Shown here: positions 19,321 through 28,335 of the stretch, piece by piece
Layout: each line of letters starts with the position of its first letter
Position numbering within the stretch: position 1 is the first letter of the stretch
Origin: Crassaminicella indica
Lineage (GTDB): Bacteria; Bacillota; Clostridia; Peptostreptococcales; Thermotaleaceae
Direction: 5' to 3'
NCBI RefSeq assembly: GCF_019203185.1
Contig: NZ_CP078093.1
Span: forward strand, 1,364,001 to 1,428,000
Length of the DNA: 64,000 nucleotides
Translations under genes and position numbers: made by a program
The notes under the pieces: generated by a model
Database searches by the model: none
Seen by the model: only the letters and a program-made list of their open reading frames with translations
Told to the model about the DNA's origin: nothing

Positions 19321-20040
19321 ATGAGCATACTGATCATAAGGAAAAAGTGGTTTGCATTAGGATTTATGATTATTATTGCGATGCTTTTGATTTTTTGTAT
19401 GAATCAAGCGTTAGAAATATTCAAAACAATCACTTTAAATAAAGTGATTATAATAGATGCAGGTCATGGAGGAATAGATGGAGGAGCTGTTGGGAAAAAT
19501 GGTATTTTAGAGAGTCATATTAATCTTGAGATTGCACTAAAAGTAAGAAGATTATTAGAGCAGGATGGTGCTATTGTTCTTTTAACAAGAGATAAAGATG
19601 TTGGATTATATACTGATGATGGAAGCATCAGAAAGAAGAAAAATGAGGATTTAAGGAATAGAAAGAAGCTAAGAGACGAGAGCAATGCTGATATATTTGT
19701 TAGTATACATATGAACAGCTTTAGTGAGTCAAAATATTATGGTGCTCAAACCTTTTACCCTAAAAACTCAGAGGAAAGTAAAAGACTGGCAGAGCTTATT
19801 CAGGAAGAATTAATTAGAGTGCTTGATAATGGAAATAATAGAGTAGCAAAACAAAAAAGTGATGTATATTTGTTAAAGGAATGTAGTATACCAACTGTCT
19901 TAGTAGAATGTGGTTTTTTGTCTAATCCTATAGAGGAAAGACTGTTTCAGGATGGAAAATATCAAGAGCAGGTAGCATGGAGTATTTATATTGGTATCCT
20001 TAGATATTTTCACGAAGAAGGAAAAATGAATAATATGTAA
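19321..20040 (+). CDS. cwlD: N-acetylmuramoyl-L-alanine amidase CwlD
   Basis: CwlD removes peptide side chains during synthesis of muramic-delta-lactam in the spore cortex, needed for germination. An N-terminal signal anchor (about residues 10-32) is followed by an Amidase_3 domain. Zinc ligands are visible in DAGHGGIDGG, ESHINLEIA and SIHMNSF, and the catalytic Glu in LVECGFLSN. The 239-residue length fits. GGGAGG precedes the ATG. Probably expressed by sporulation sigma factors. Confidence 0.92.
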   Translation: MSILIIRKKWFALGFMIIIAMLLIFCMNQALEIFKTITLNKVIIIDAGHGGIDGGAVGKNGILESHINLEIALKVRRLLEQDGAIVLLTRDKDVGLYTDDGSIRKKKNEDLRNRKKLRDESNADIFVSIHMNSFSESKYYGAQTFYPKNSEESKRLAELIQEELIRVLDNGNNRVAKQKSDVYLLKECSIPTVLVECGFLSNPIEERLFQDGKYQEQVAWSIYIGILRYFHEEGKMNNM

Positions 20041-20087
20041 AGCTTCTAAAAATTCAAATTTGCACGATAAAAACAAATAAAAATTAT

Positions 20088-20291
20088 TGTGGATAAAATG
20101 TGAATAAACTTTCATAAAAAGTATAAACATGAGTAAAATCAATAGCTGTATATATATTAGTTTATCCACAGATTTATCCATAGCTCTTGTTTTTACTTTT
20201 TGTTTATATGTGGACAAGCATTAAAAAGATTATGAAGATATTCAAATATAGCCTATTAAGAGAGCGTATTTATTCACAACATTTATCCACA
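20088..20291 (+). promoter_or_regulatory. Cluster of seven DnaA-box-like 9-mers
   Basis: Boxes matching TTATCCACA exactly: 20088-20096 (minus), 20162-20170 (plus), 20283-20291 (plus). Near matches: 20099-20107 (TTATTCACA, minus), 20174-20182 (TTATCCATA, plus), 20209-20217 (TTGTCCACA, minus), 20270-20278 (TTATTCACA, plus). Six form three tandem pairs two to four bases apart. No dnaA or dnaN gene is near, so this resembles the DnaA-box clusters that titrate DnaA in Bacillus rather than a standard origin. The rest of 20041-20377 is AT-rich with nothing else evident. Confidence 0.7.
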
Positions 20292-20377
20292 TCTAAATAA
20301 ATAACCTTTTGAAAAATTGTCCTAGGTAATACAAGAATATTGCCTCTCATATAATGAATTAGCAGGGAGGGGATAGC

Positions 20378-20458
20378 TTGAACAAAAGGATTCTTTGGAT
20401 AGGGATATGTATTTTATGCATTATTATATTATTATATGTAGATAAGATTATTGAATAG
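20378..20458 (+). CDS. Tiny 26-residue single-pass membrane protein
   Basis: A frame starting at TTG 20378 eight bases after a strong GGGAGGGG encodes MNKRILWIGICILCIIILLY followed by VDKIIE. It has a basic N-terminus, one hydrophobic helix and a short acidic tail. The strong ribosome binding site supports translation. It sits between the DnaA-box cluster and the hydrogenase-like operon; function unknown. Confidence 0.5.
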   Translation: MNKRILWIGICILCIIILLYVDKIIE

Positions 20459-20510
20459 CATAATATTTTATTTATGGATATATATGTATCCATAAAAATT
20501 TTATAAAATG

Positions 20511-20539
20511 TTGATAATTTTTTAACAAGGTAGTATACT
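20511..20539 (+). promoter_or_regulatory. Sigma-A-type promoter of the hydrogenase-like operon
   Basis: TTGATA (20511-20516), a 17-base spacer and TATACT (20534-20539), about 75 bases before the first gene. Confidence 0.6.
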
Positions 20540-20614
20540 GATGGTAACATTGAAAAACAAAAATTTAATATATATTTCCAATCAATTATTTATATAAAGA
20601 TGGGAGTGGTAAGG

Positions 20615-20860
20615 GTGGTAACAATTCGTGTATGTATAGGGAGTGCCTGTCATTTGAAAGGAGCATATAATGTTATCCATAGGCTACAGGAAATTGTAGA
20701 TGATAGAAATTTAGAGGATAAGGTAACTATTAAAGCTGATTTTTGTCTTGGAGAATGTACTAAGGCTGTTTCAGTAAAAGTAAATGATAGTGATATTATT
20801 TCAGTAGATGAAAATAATGTAGAAGCATTTTTTGAGGAATTTGTTCTTGGGAGGTTATAA
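20615..20860 (+). CDS. Thioredoxin-fold [2Fe-2S] ferredoxin, NuoE/HydC-like
   Basis: A short (81-residue) thioredoxin-like ferredoxin. Two Cys in CIGSACHLKG and two in FCLGECTKA give the four-Cys [2Fe-2S] pattern of NuoE-type domains. I prefer GTG 20615 to ATG 20600 because GGGAGTGG at 20602 is correctly spaced only for the former. Three bases separate it from the next gene, so it probably carries electrons for the hydrogenase-like proteins that follow. Confidence 0.8.
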   Translation: MVTIRVCIGSACHLKGAYNVIHRLQEIVDDRNLEDKVTIKADFCLGECTKAVSVKVNDSDIISVDENNVEAFFEEFVLGRL

Positions 20861-20862
20861 AA

Positions 20863-22587
20863 TTGGGCATATTAAACTTTTCACAGGCAAATTGTAAAAA
20901 TTGCTACAAGTGTTTACGGGCTTGTCCTGTAAAGGCAATAAAAATAAAAAATGAACAAGCAGAAATTGTGGAAGAATTATGTATTGGCTGTGGACAATGT
21001 TTAATAATTTGTCCTCAAAATGCTAGACAAATAAAGAGTGACCTCCAAGAAATAAAGGATGCAATAAAAAGCAATAGAAGAATGATTGCAAGTATTGCAC
21101 CTTCATTTGCGGGAGCATTTTCTATGAAAGATGCAAGACAAATCGTAACAGCGCTAAAGCTTTTAGGTTTTCATATTGTTGAAGAAACTGCTATTGGAGC
21201 AGAAGCTGTTGCAATATTATATAAAGAGTATGTAGCTTTAGGAAAATATGAAAACCTGATTACCACTTGTTGTCCTTCCGGAAATTATTTAGTAGAAAAA
21301 TATTTTCCATCGTTGATAAAATATTTAATCCCAGTGGTTTCACCAATGATTGCTCATGGAAAAATACTAAAAAATGAGTATGGTATGGATAGTTATGTAG
21401 TATTTATAGGTCCTTGTACAGGAAAAAAAATAGAATCTATCAATTTTCAACATAAAGGTATTATTGATGCAGTGATTACCTTTGAAGAATTAAAAAAATG
21501 GTTAGAAGAAGAAAATATTATACTAAAGGAGCTTGCACCAAAAAATTTTGATAAAGAGAGTTCAAGGGAAGGCTGTGGATTTCCAATAGACGGTGGAGTC
21601 TTAAAAAGCTTTATAAATGATGATAAAGGTAAGTATGAAATAATTAAAGTAGATGGTATAGACCAATGTATGAAGATATTTCAGTCTATTAAGCAGGGTA
21701 ATATAAAAAATGCTTGTATAGAGGTAAGCACATGTAGAGGAAGCTGTGTAGGTGGCCCGGGAATGCTTAAACACGAAAATGACTTTTATAAAATTCAAAA
21801 GAAAATAAAGGAATATGTAAAAAGTAAAGAAGCTTCCTTTATGGACAAGCGCTATGAGGATATAGAGAATATTAATTTTACAAAGAAATTTTTTGATAGA
21901 AATTTGTCAAAGAAGAAAGCAAGTGAAGAAGAAATAAGGAGTATTTTAAGAAAGATAGGAAAATATGAACCAGAGGATGAACTAAATTGTGGAGGCTGTG
22001 GATACAATACATGTCGTGAAAAGGCTCAAGCTGTATACGAAGGAATGGCAGAGCTTAATATGTGCCTTCCTTTTATGAGGAGTAAAGCCGAGCGATTGAC
22101 AAATGTTATATTTGAAAATACGCCAAATATTATTATATTAGTAGATGAAAATATGCATGTGAAAGAGTTTAACCCAACGGCAGAAAAAATTTTTAATATA
22201 AGAGCAGAAGAAATAAAGGATAAACCTATTTCTGTGATAATAGATGATCATATATTTCAAAAAGTTAAAGAAACTAAAAAAGATTTTATTGGACATAAGG
22301 TTGCTTATCCTCAATATGGTGTGGTATTATTACAAAGTATTTTATATCTAGAAAAACAAAATATTTTGTTGGCCATTATGACAAATACTACATTAGAAGA
22401 AAAACATAAAAAAGAATTGATTAGGGTAAAAGAAAAAACTATTGATGCAGCTCAAAGAGTTATTGAAAAGCAAATGCGTGTAGCTCAAGAAATAGCAAGT
22501 CTTCTTGGAGAAACAACGGCAGAAACTAAGATGATCTTAACAAAATTAAAACAAATCGCTTTAGATGAGAATGGTGATGCGAAGTGA
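20863..22587 (+). CDS. [FeFe]-hydrogenase-like protein with PAS domain (HsfB type)
   Basis: 574 residues starting at TTG 20863. Order: two [4Fe-4S] ferredoxin motifs (residues 11-60; CKNCYKCLRAC and CIGCGQCLIIC), an iron-only hydrogenase large-domain homologue (about 75-330), a four-Cys Fe-S domain (about 370-405; CGGCGYNTC), a PAS domain (about 415-500) and a coiled C-terminus. The three H-cluster loops keep their Cys: TTCCPSG, IGPCTGKK and STCRGSC. Such PAS forms are found with sensory hydrogenases and are thought to signal rather than evolve hydrogen. The last four bases overlap the phosphatase gene. Confidence 0.82.
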   Translation: MGILNFSQANCKNCYKCLRACPVKAIKIKNEQAEIVEELCIGCGQCLIICPQNARQIKSDLQEIKDAIKSNRRMIASIAPSFAGAFSMKDARQIVTALKLLGFHIVEETAIGAEAVAILYKEYVALGKYENLITTCCPSGNYLVEKYFPSLIKYLIPVVSPMIAHGKILKNEYGMDSYVVFIGPCTGKKIESINFQHKGIIDAVITFEELKKWLEEENIILKELAPKNFDKESSREGCGFPIDGGVLKSFINDDKGKYEIIKVDGIDQCMKIFQSIKQGNIKNACIEVSTCRGSCVGGPGMLKHENDFYKIQKKIKEYVKSKEASFMDKRYEDIENINFTKKFFDRNLSKKKASEEEIRSILRKIGKYEPEDELNCGGCGYNTCREKAQAVYEGMAELNMCLPFMRSKAERLTNVIFENTPNIIILVDENMHVKEFNPTAEKIFNIRAEEIKDKPISVIIDDHIFQKVKETKKDFIGHKVAYPQYGVVLLQSILYLEKQNILLAIMTNTTLEEKHKKELIRVKEKTIDAAQRVIEKQMRVAQEIASLLGETTAETKMILTKLKQIALDENGDAK

Positions 22588-23753
22588 CCTATTTTATAGA
22601 TGTTGCCTTTGATAGCTTAAATAAATATGGAGAAGAGCTATGTGGAGATAAGGTAGAAATTATCAGAACAGAGGATAGTATGATTATTGTACTAGCAGAT
22701 GGATTAGGAAGCGGTGTAAAAGCAAATATATTAGCAACTTTAACTTCAAAAATAGCTGCAACGATGTTAATGGAAGGGGCTAGTATTGATGAGACAGTAG
22801 ATACTATTATGAATACTTTGCCTGTATGTAGTGTAAGAAAAATTGCTTATTCAACTTTTACAATCATAAAGATTAATAATGATGGAGAAGTATATGCTGT
22901 TGAATATGATAATCCACCCTTATTTCTTATAAGAGAAGATGCGTATATTAATATAGAAAAAAGAAGTATTCCAATGAATGAAAGATTCATTAAAGAAAGC
23001 AATTTTACATTAAGACCTGGAGATACGCTAACTGTAGTAAGTGATGGAGTGATTCATGCAGGAGTAGGTGCAATACTGAATTTAGGCTGGCAATGGGATA
23101 ATGTAAAAGATCATTTGACTAGGATTTCAGGAAAGGAAAAATGTGCAAAAAATGTTACTAAAAATTTGATAGAAGTATGTCAAAGCCTATATGATAATAA
23201 GCCGGGAGATGATACTACTGTAGTTACGGTAAAATTCCGAAAAGGTGAGGAAATAGACATGTTTACAGGGCCACCTAAAGATAAGAATGATGATCCGTAT
23301 GTTGTTAAAAAGTTTATGCAAGGAGAAGGAAAGAAGGTAGTTTGTGGAGGAACTGCTGCAAATATTGTGGCAAGAGAATTGAAAGAAGAGCTAGTTGTAA
23401 ATATGGATTTTTATGATAAGGATATTCCTCCTACAGCTAACATCAAAGGCATAGACCTTGTTACAGAAGGAGTTTTAACGCTATGTAAGGTTGTAGAAAA
23501 AATAAAAAAATATATTAATACATCTGAAACAAATGTTGCATATAGACCAAAGGATAAGGATGGTGCATCAAGATTAACAAAAATGCTTATTGAAGATTGT
23601 ACGCATCTAAATTTATGGGTTGGGAGGGCAGTAAATCCTGCTCACCAAAATACGGGTTTTCCACTTGATTTAACCATAAAATTGAAGGTAGTAGATGAGT
23701 TAATTGAACTTATGGAAAAGTTAGGGAAAAAAGTAAAGGTAACATATATATAG
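22584..23753 (+). CDS. SpoIIE-family serine phosphatase with extra C-terminal domain
   Basis: A PP2C/SpoIIE-type phosphatase of 389 residues. Metal-binding motifs are LADGLGSG near residue 36, VVSDGVIHAG and PGDDTTVVTVK. After about residue 220 comes a further domain beginning FTGPPKDKNDD with GKKVVCGGTAANI, conserved in hydrogenase-linked versions but of unknown role. GTG 22584 overlaps the previous stop as GTGA, implying coupled translation. It probably reads out the state of the adjoining hydrogenase-like sensor. Confidence 0.82.
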   Translation: MTYFIDVAFDSLNKYGEELCGDKVEIIRTEDSMIIVLADGLGSGVKANILATLTSKIAATMLMEGASIDETVDTIMNTLPVCSVRKIAYSTFTIIKINNDGEVYAVEYDNPPLFLIREDAYINIEKRSIPMNERFIKESNFTLRPGDTLTVVSDGVIHAGVGAILNLGWQWDNVKDHLTRISGKEKCAKNVTKNLIEVCQSLYDNKPGDDTTVVTVKFRKGEEIDMFTGPPKDKNDDPYVVKKFMQGEGKKVVCGGTAANIVARELKEELVVNMDFYDKDIPPTANIKGIDLVTEGVLTLCKVVEKIKKYINTSETNVAYRPKDKDGASRLTKMLIEDCTHLNLWVGRAVNPAHQNTGFPLDLTIKLKVVDELIELMEKLGKKVKVTYI

Positions 23754-23767
23754 TGAGGAGTGTGGGG

Positions 23768-25234
23768 ATGAGAAAATTTGAAAGTAATGTACAGTTGATA
23801 AAATATGAAGTATTAAGAGAAGTAGCTAGATTTGCTATGGAAGGAACTCTTGAGGAAAATTATGAAAAAATTCCAGAGATGATTATTCCAGGACCAAAAC
23901 CGAGAACAAGATGTTGTATATATAAAGAAAGAGCTATTATGGTAGATCGAGTAAAGCTTGCAATGGGAGGAGATAGGAGCAATCCTAATATTATAGAAGT
24001 TTTAGATATTGCATGTGATGAATGTCCTATTAATCGTTTTACAATTACAGAAGCTTGCAGAGGATGTCTTGCCCATAGATGTTCAGAGGCTTGCCCTGTT
24101 GGTGCAATTTTTCATGTTGGACAAAGGGCTTATATAAACCAAGAGAAATGCATAGAATGTGGAAGATGTAGAGATGCTTGTCAATATAATGCAGTTTCTG
24201 ATGTATTAAGACCTTGTAGAGAAGCTTGCCCTACAAAAGCATTAACTATTGATCCAAATAATAGAAAAGCTGTTATTGATAATGAAAAATGTATACAATG
24301 TGGTGCATGTGTTATTCAATGTCCTTTTGGTGCTATTATGGATAAATCATATATTGTAGATGTTATTGATTTGTTAAATACAAGGGAAGAAAATAATATT
24401 AATGTATATGCAGTAATTGCACCTGCTATTGCAAGTCAATTTACAGAAGCTAATATAGGGCAGGTGGTAACAGCAATAAAAAAATTAGGATTTCATGATG
24501 TAGTAGAAGCAGCTTTAGGTGCAGATATTGTTACCCTTCATGAAGCTCATGAGTTTAAAGATACAATAGAAGATAAAAAAGTAATGACAAGTTCATGCTG
24601 TCCAGCTTTTGTCTCTTATATTAAAAAGTGTTATCCTGAATTTGTAGATAATATATCTACTTCTGTTTCACCGATGATTGCAATATCAAGACTTATTAAA
24701 AATATTGATCCTTGTGCAAAAGTAGTATTTATTGGACCATGTATGGCAAAAAAAGCAGAAATGCAAGAGGAAGATATTAAGGGGAGTACAGATTATGTCC
24801 TTACCTTTGAAGAGTTATGTGCAATGATTGATGCGGCAGGTATTGAAATTGAGAAATGTGAAGAAGATGTTTTAAATAATGCATCCTTTTTTGGAAGAAT
24901 ATTTGCAAGAACTGGAGGACTTACAGAAGCTATTAAGCATGTAATCGAAGAAGAGAATATTTGTGTAGATTTTAAACCAATTTCTTGTGATGGGATTGCA
25001 GAGTGTGATAAAGCATTAAAAATAGCAAAAGTAGGCAGACTTCAAGGGAATTTCATTGAGGGAATGGCGTGCAAGGGAGGATGTATTGGAGGTGCAGCAT
25101 CCTTGCATCATGGACCGAAAGATAAAAAAGAAGTAGATAACTATGGAAAACTTGCTATTGAGAAAGGTGTAAAGGATGCTATTAGAATATTTGATATAGA
25201 TAAAATAGATTTACATCGAAAGCATAAAAAATAA
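23768..25234 (+). CDS. [FeFe] hydrogenase, sensory (phosphatase-linked) type
   Basis: 488 residues. The N-terminal third is Cys-rich with several [4Fe-4S] motifs (CDECPINRF; CRGCLAHRCSEAC; CIECGRCRDAC; CIQCGACVIQC). The catalytic domain has the H-cluster loops SSCCPAF, IGPCMAKK and EGMACKGGCIGG, with all four cluster Cys present. I prefer ATG 23768 (MRKFESNVQ) to GTG 23753. The set ferredoxin/PAS-hydrogenase/SpoIIE/hydrogenase matches the group C3 sensory arrangement. No maturases (hydE, F, G) are in the window. Confidence 0.85.
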   Translation: MRKFESNVQLIKYEVLREVARFAMEGTLEENYEKIPEMIIPGPKPRTRCCIYKERAIMVDRVKLAMGGDRSNPNIIEVLDIACDECPINRFTITEACRGCLAHRCSEACPVGAIFHVGQRAYINQEKCIECGRCRDACQYNAVSDVLRPCREACPTKALTIDPNNRKAVIDNEKCIQCGACVIQCPFGAIMDKSYIVDVIDLLNTREENNINVYAVIAPAIASQFTEANIGQVVTAIKKLGFHDVVEAALGADIVTLHEAHEFKDTIEDKKVMTSSCCPAFVSYIKKCYPEFVDNISTSVSPMIAISRLIKNIDPCAKVVFIGPCMAKKAEMQEEDIKGSTDYVLTFEELCAMIDAAGIEIEKCEEDVLNNASFFGRIFARTGGLTEAIKHVIEEENICVDFKPISCDGIAECDKALKIAKVGRLQGNFIEGMACKGGCIGGAASLHHGPKDKKEVDNYGKLAIEKGVKDAIRIFDIDKIDLHRKHKK

Positions 25235-25250
25235 ATCAACTCGTTATTTA

Positions 25251-25280
25251 AGCTCCTAGATAGTCTAGGGGCTCATTTTT
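25251..25280 (+). terminator. Terminator of the hydrogenase-like operon
   Basis: AGCTCCTAGA (25251-25260) pairs with TCTAGGGGCT (25264-25273), with one wobble, then CATTTTTAT. A single isolated DnaA-box-like 9-mer (TTATCCACA, minus) lies at 25320-25328. Confidence 0.8.
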
Positions 25281-25401
25281 ATATTTCAATCAAATAAGAG
25301 CATAGCTTTTTAAAATGCATGTGGATAAATATTGCATAGAAAAATGTGTTGTAACAGATAATAGTAAATATCGAAGAATATAGCATTGTTGAGGTGTTTT
25401 T

Positions 25402-26955
25402 ATGCTTAGAATATTAAAAGATAAGATTTTAGGAACTAATAGTAAAAAACAGTCTAATAAAACAAAGGATATAAAATTAACAAAATCTCTTGAGGAAAAT
25501 ATAGATTCATTTAAAAAAGTATTTGAGCCTAATGAAACCATTATTTTTAGAAGAGTAGAAAGCAAAGATTGGGATAAGCTAAAGTGTTGTCTGATTTTTA
25601 TTGATGGAATGGTGGATAAAATAGATATTCATGAAAACATAATATTACCTATGATGAATAGTAAGCCTTTACAGAAAATAGGAGAACAAAATATTTTAGA
25701 TATATTAGAAAGAAAAATCATTAATGCTTCAGGTATAAAAAAAGAAAAAGATGCTAATGAAATGATGATGAGTATTTTATCTGGAAGTAGCGTTATTTTG
25801 GTTGAAGGGTATTGTGAAGGCTTGATCATAGATACAAAAGGATGTGAAAAAAGATCTATTACTGAGCCTACATCAGAGCAAGTAGTGCGAGGACCAAGAG
25901 AAGGGTTTACAGAATCTATTATACCGAATTTAGCACTAATCAGAAAGAGAATATTAAGTCCTGATTTAAAATTTAATTTTATGGAAATAGGCGTTAGAAC
26001 GAAAACAAAGGTATGTATATGTTATATAGAAGGATTAGCAAATGAAAAAATTGTAAGAGAAGTACAAAAAAGATTAGATGATATTCAAATTGATGCAATA
26101 CTTGAATCTGGATATATAGAAGAATTCATAAAAGATGCTCCATTATCACCCTTTGCTACAGTTGGAAATACAGAAAGACCAGATATTGTTGTTGCTAATC
26201 TTCTTGAGGGGAAAATTGGGATTGTGGTTGATGGTACACCATTTGTATTAACACTACCTTATTTGTTTATCGAATATTTTCAAGCAAATGAAGATTACTA
26301 CAATAATTACATATATTCTTCTATAAATAGATTGCTTAAAGTATTTGCATTTTTTTTATCAACAAGTGTACCAGCTATTTATGTTGCTTTAGTAACATTT
26401 CATCAGGAAATGATACCGACTCCCCTTATTTTAAGTATTTCAGCAGCAAGGGAAGGTGTTCCGTTCCCTACTATCATAGAGGCATTGCTTATGCTACTTG
26501 CATTTGAATTATTGAGAGAAGGAGGGGTGAGGCTTCCAGCTCCAATTGGTTCAACTATAGGCTTTGTTGGTGCTATTATATTAGGACAAGCAGCTGTAGA
26601 TGCAAGATTTGTTAGTGCACCTATCGTAATAGTTACAGCCCTTACTGGTATTACCAATTTTTTAATTCCTAAAATGATTGGACCTATGATTGTTATTCGA
26701 ACAATATTTTTATTTCTTTCAGCATTTTTGGGATTATATGGTTATATATTTGGAATTATTGGCTTGTTTATTCACCTTATGGCGATAAGATCCTTTGGTA
26801 TTCCTTATATGACTAATATTGGATCTGTGAAAATGCAGGATATAAAGGATACTGCTATTAGAGCTCCGTGGTGGTATATGTATTACCGTCCAAAGCTCAT
26901 CGGTGGGAAAAATCCTATTAGAAAAAAAGATTCTCAAATTCCAGAAAAGAGGTAA
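25402..26955 (+). CDS. gerA: Spore germination protein, GerA family A subunit
   Basis: The A subunit of a germinant receptor in the inner spore membrane. The 517-residue product has a soluble N-terminal half with VEGYCEGLIIDTKGCEKR, then several membrane segments with PFATVGNTERPD, SISAAREGVPFPTIIEA and LPAPIGSTIGFVGA, all typical of GerAA/GerBA. GAGGTG precedes the ATG. It is followed by two gerC genes and no gerB; a lone gerB is at 37494. Confidence 0.92.
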   Translation: MLRILKDKILGTNSKKQSNKTKDIKLTKSLEENIDSFKKVFEPNETIIFRRVESKDWDKLKCCLIFIDGMVDKIDIHENIILPMMNSKPLQKIGEQNILDILERKIINASGIKKEKDANEMMMSILSGSSVILVEGYCEGLIIDTKGCEKRSITEPTSEQVVRGPREGFTESIIPNLALIRKRILSPDLKFNFMEIGVRTKTKVCICYIEGLANEKIVREVQKRLDDIQIDAILESGYIEEFIKDAPLSPFATVGNTERPDIVVANLLEGKIGIVVDGTPFVLTLPYLFIEYFQANEDYYNNYIYSSINRLLKVFAFFLSTSVPAIYVALVTFHQEMIPTPLILSISAAREGVPFPTIIEALLMLLAFELLREGGVRLPAPIGSTIGFVGAIILGQAAVDARFVSAPIVIVTALTGITNFLIPKMIGPMIVIRTIFLFLSAFLGLYGYIFGIIGLFIHLMAIRSFGIPYMTNIGSVKMQDIKDTAIRAPWWYMYYRPKLIGGKNPIRKKDSQIPEKR

Positions 26956-26959
26956 CAGA

Positions 26960-28117
26960 ATGAAAAAAATAATCCTTATTTTTATCATATGCATGTATAT
27001 AATCATTGCTTCAGGCTGCTGGAATTATAGGGAGATTAATGATGTTTCTATAGCAGTAGGTACAGCAGTAGATTATGATAAAGAAAAGGATGAGATTATT
27101 TTAACAACAGAAGTTGTATATCCTATGCTAATTGATGGAAAAACCAAAATGAAAACTGAAATTATTAAAACAAAAGGGAAAAATATATTTGAAGCCATTA
27201 GGAATATGATTCCTTTAACAGGGAAAAAAGTATTTTGGGCTCATGCAAAGGTTATTATTATTAGTGAGGAGGTAGCAAAGAATGATAAAATCCTTATAAG
27301 CTTAGTAGATTTTGTAAAAAGGGATGCTGAGTTTAGGGATGATATATGGATGATATTGTCAAAAGAGAAAACTGCTGGAGAAATTTTAAAAACAGATGCA
27401 ATGATACAGAATATAGTTTCTTTTCAACTAGAAGAAATTTTAAAAAATGAGAGAGGGATAGAAAAATATCATGCTGTTCCATTATGGAAGTTTGTAGATG
27501 ATTTAGAGACAGAAGGTATTGATCCTACTCTTCCTACAGTAAAAATAACACCCTATAAAGACAAAAAGATTATTCAAATGCATGGAACAGGTATTTTTAA
27601 AGCTTCAAAGCTAGTAGGATGGCTCGATGGAAATGATTCAAAGTGTTTTCTGTTCATCATGGATAAAATAAAGGGAGGAGTTATTATTGTAGAAGAAAAA
27701 ACACCTAAAGAACCAGTAAGAGTAGCATTAGAAATATTTAAAAACAAGACAAAGACGAAGTCTACATATGAAAATGGAGAAATAACTATAAATATTAATA
27801 TAAATACAACTGTGAATATAAACGAATTGGAAAATCAGATAGATTTCATAAATGAAAGAGGAAGGAGTATGGTAAAGAAAGATGCTGAAAAATTAATAGA
27901 AAATAAAATAAAAAGCATTATAAAGAAGGTCCAAAAAGAATATGATAGTGATATTTTTGGATTTGGTTCTATTATTGAGAGAGAGCATCCAAAGCTTTGG
28001 AAAGAGATAAAGGATGATTGGGATAAAATATTTAAGGATTTAAAGATAGAAGTAAAAGCAGAAGTAAATATTAGAGGAAGTGCATTAAGATCAAAGCCAA
28101 TTAAGGTGGGAAGTTGA
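26960..28117 (+). CDS. gerC: Ger(x)C-family germination lipoprotein, first copy
   Basis: The C subunit of a germinant receptor, a lipoprotein on the spore membrane. A signal peptide ends in a lipobox (ASGC, Cys about residue 20) followed by WNYREINDVSIAVG, the family start. Later blocks are KKVFWAHAKVIIISEEVAK and FGFGSIIEREHPKLW. I chose ATG 26960 with AGAGGT upstream. 385 residues, normal. Confidence 0.92.
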   Translation: MKKIILIFIICMYIIIASGCWNYREINDVSIAVGTAVDYDKEKDEIILTTEVVYPMLIDGKTKMKTEIIKTKGKNIFEAIRNMIPLTGKKVFWAHAKVIIISEEVAKNDKILISLVDFVKRDAEFRDDIWMILSKEKTAGEILKTDAMIQNIVSFQLEEILKNERGIEKYHAVPLWKFVDDLETEGIDPTLPTVKITPYKDKKIIQMHGTGIFKASKLVGWLDGNDSKCFLFIMDKIKGGVIIVEEKTPKEPVRVALEIFKNKTKTKSTYENGEITINININTTVNINELENQIDFINERGRSMVKKDAEKLIENKIKSIIKKVQKEYDSDIFGFGSIIEREHPKLWKEIKDDWDKIFKDLKIEVKAEVNIRGSALRSKPIKVGS

Positions 28118-28120
28118 TAT

Positions 28121-28330
28121 ATGGTTATCTTAATTATATTGGTTTATATTATCATTGGTGTTGTTGAAATTGTTCCACTAGTAAAAAAGAATCAGAAAAA
28201 AGAATTGATCCTTTATAGCATAACTTTTATAGCTGCATTTATAATGAGTATACTTCTTAGTTTAGGAGTGAAGATTCCAAGTCCTGCAAAGCCTATAGAA
28301 AAAGTTGTAAAGATGATTATAGGTGGATAA
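28121..28330 (+). CDS. Small two-helix membrane protein in ger cluster
   Basis: 69 residues with two hydrophobic segments (about 2-18 and 28-48) separated by a basic loop (VKKNQKKEL), ending SPAKPIEKVVKMIIGG. It lies between two gerC genes with gaps of three to five bases, so it is almost certainly co-translated. Similar small proteins occur in clostridial ger operons and resemble the accessory D-subunit idea (GerD-like small proteins of Bacillus receptors) only in size and topology. Confidence 0.7.
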   Translation: MVILIILVYIIIGVVEIVPLVKKNQKKELILYSITFIAAFIMSILLSLGVKIPSPAKPIEKVVKMIIGG

Positions 28331-28335
28331 GAGAT

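Noticed and set aside
20088-20291. Replication origin oriC
   Set aside because: DnaA boxes are present, but no dnaA, dnaN or other origin genes are near and no clear unwinding element is visible; a DnaA-titration cluster fits better.
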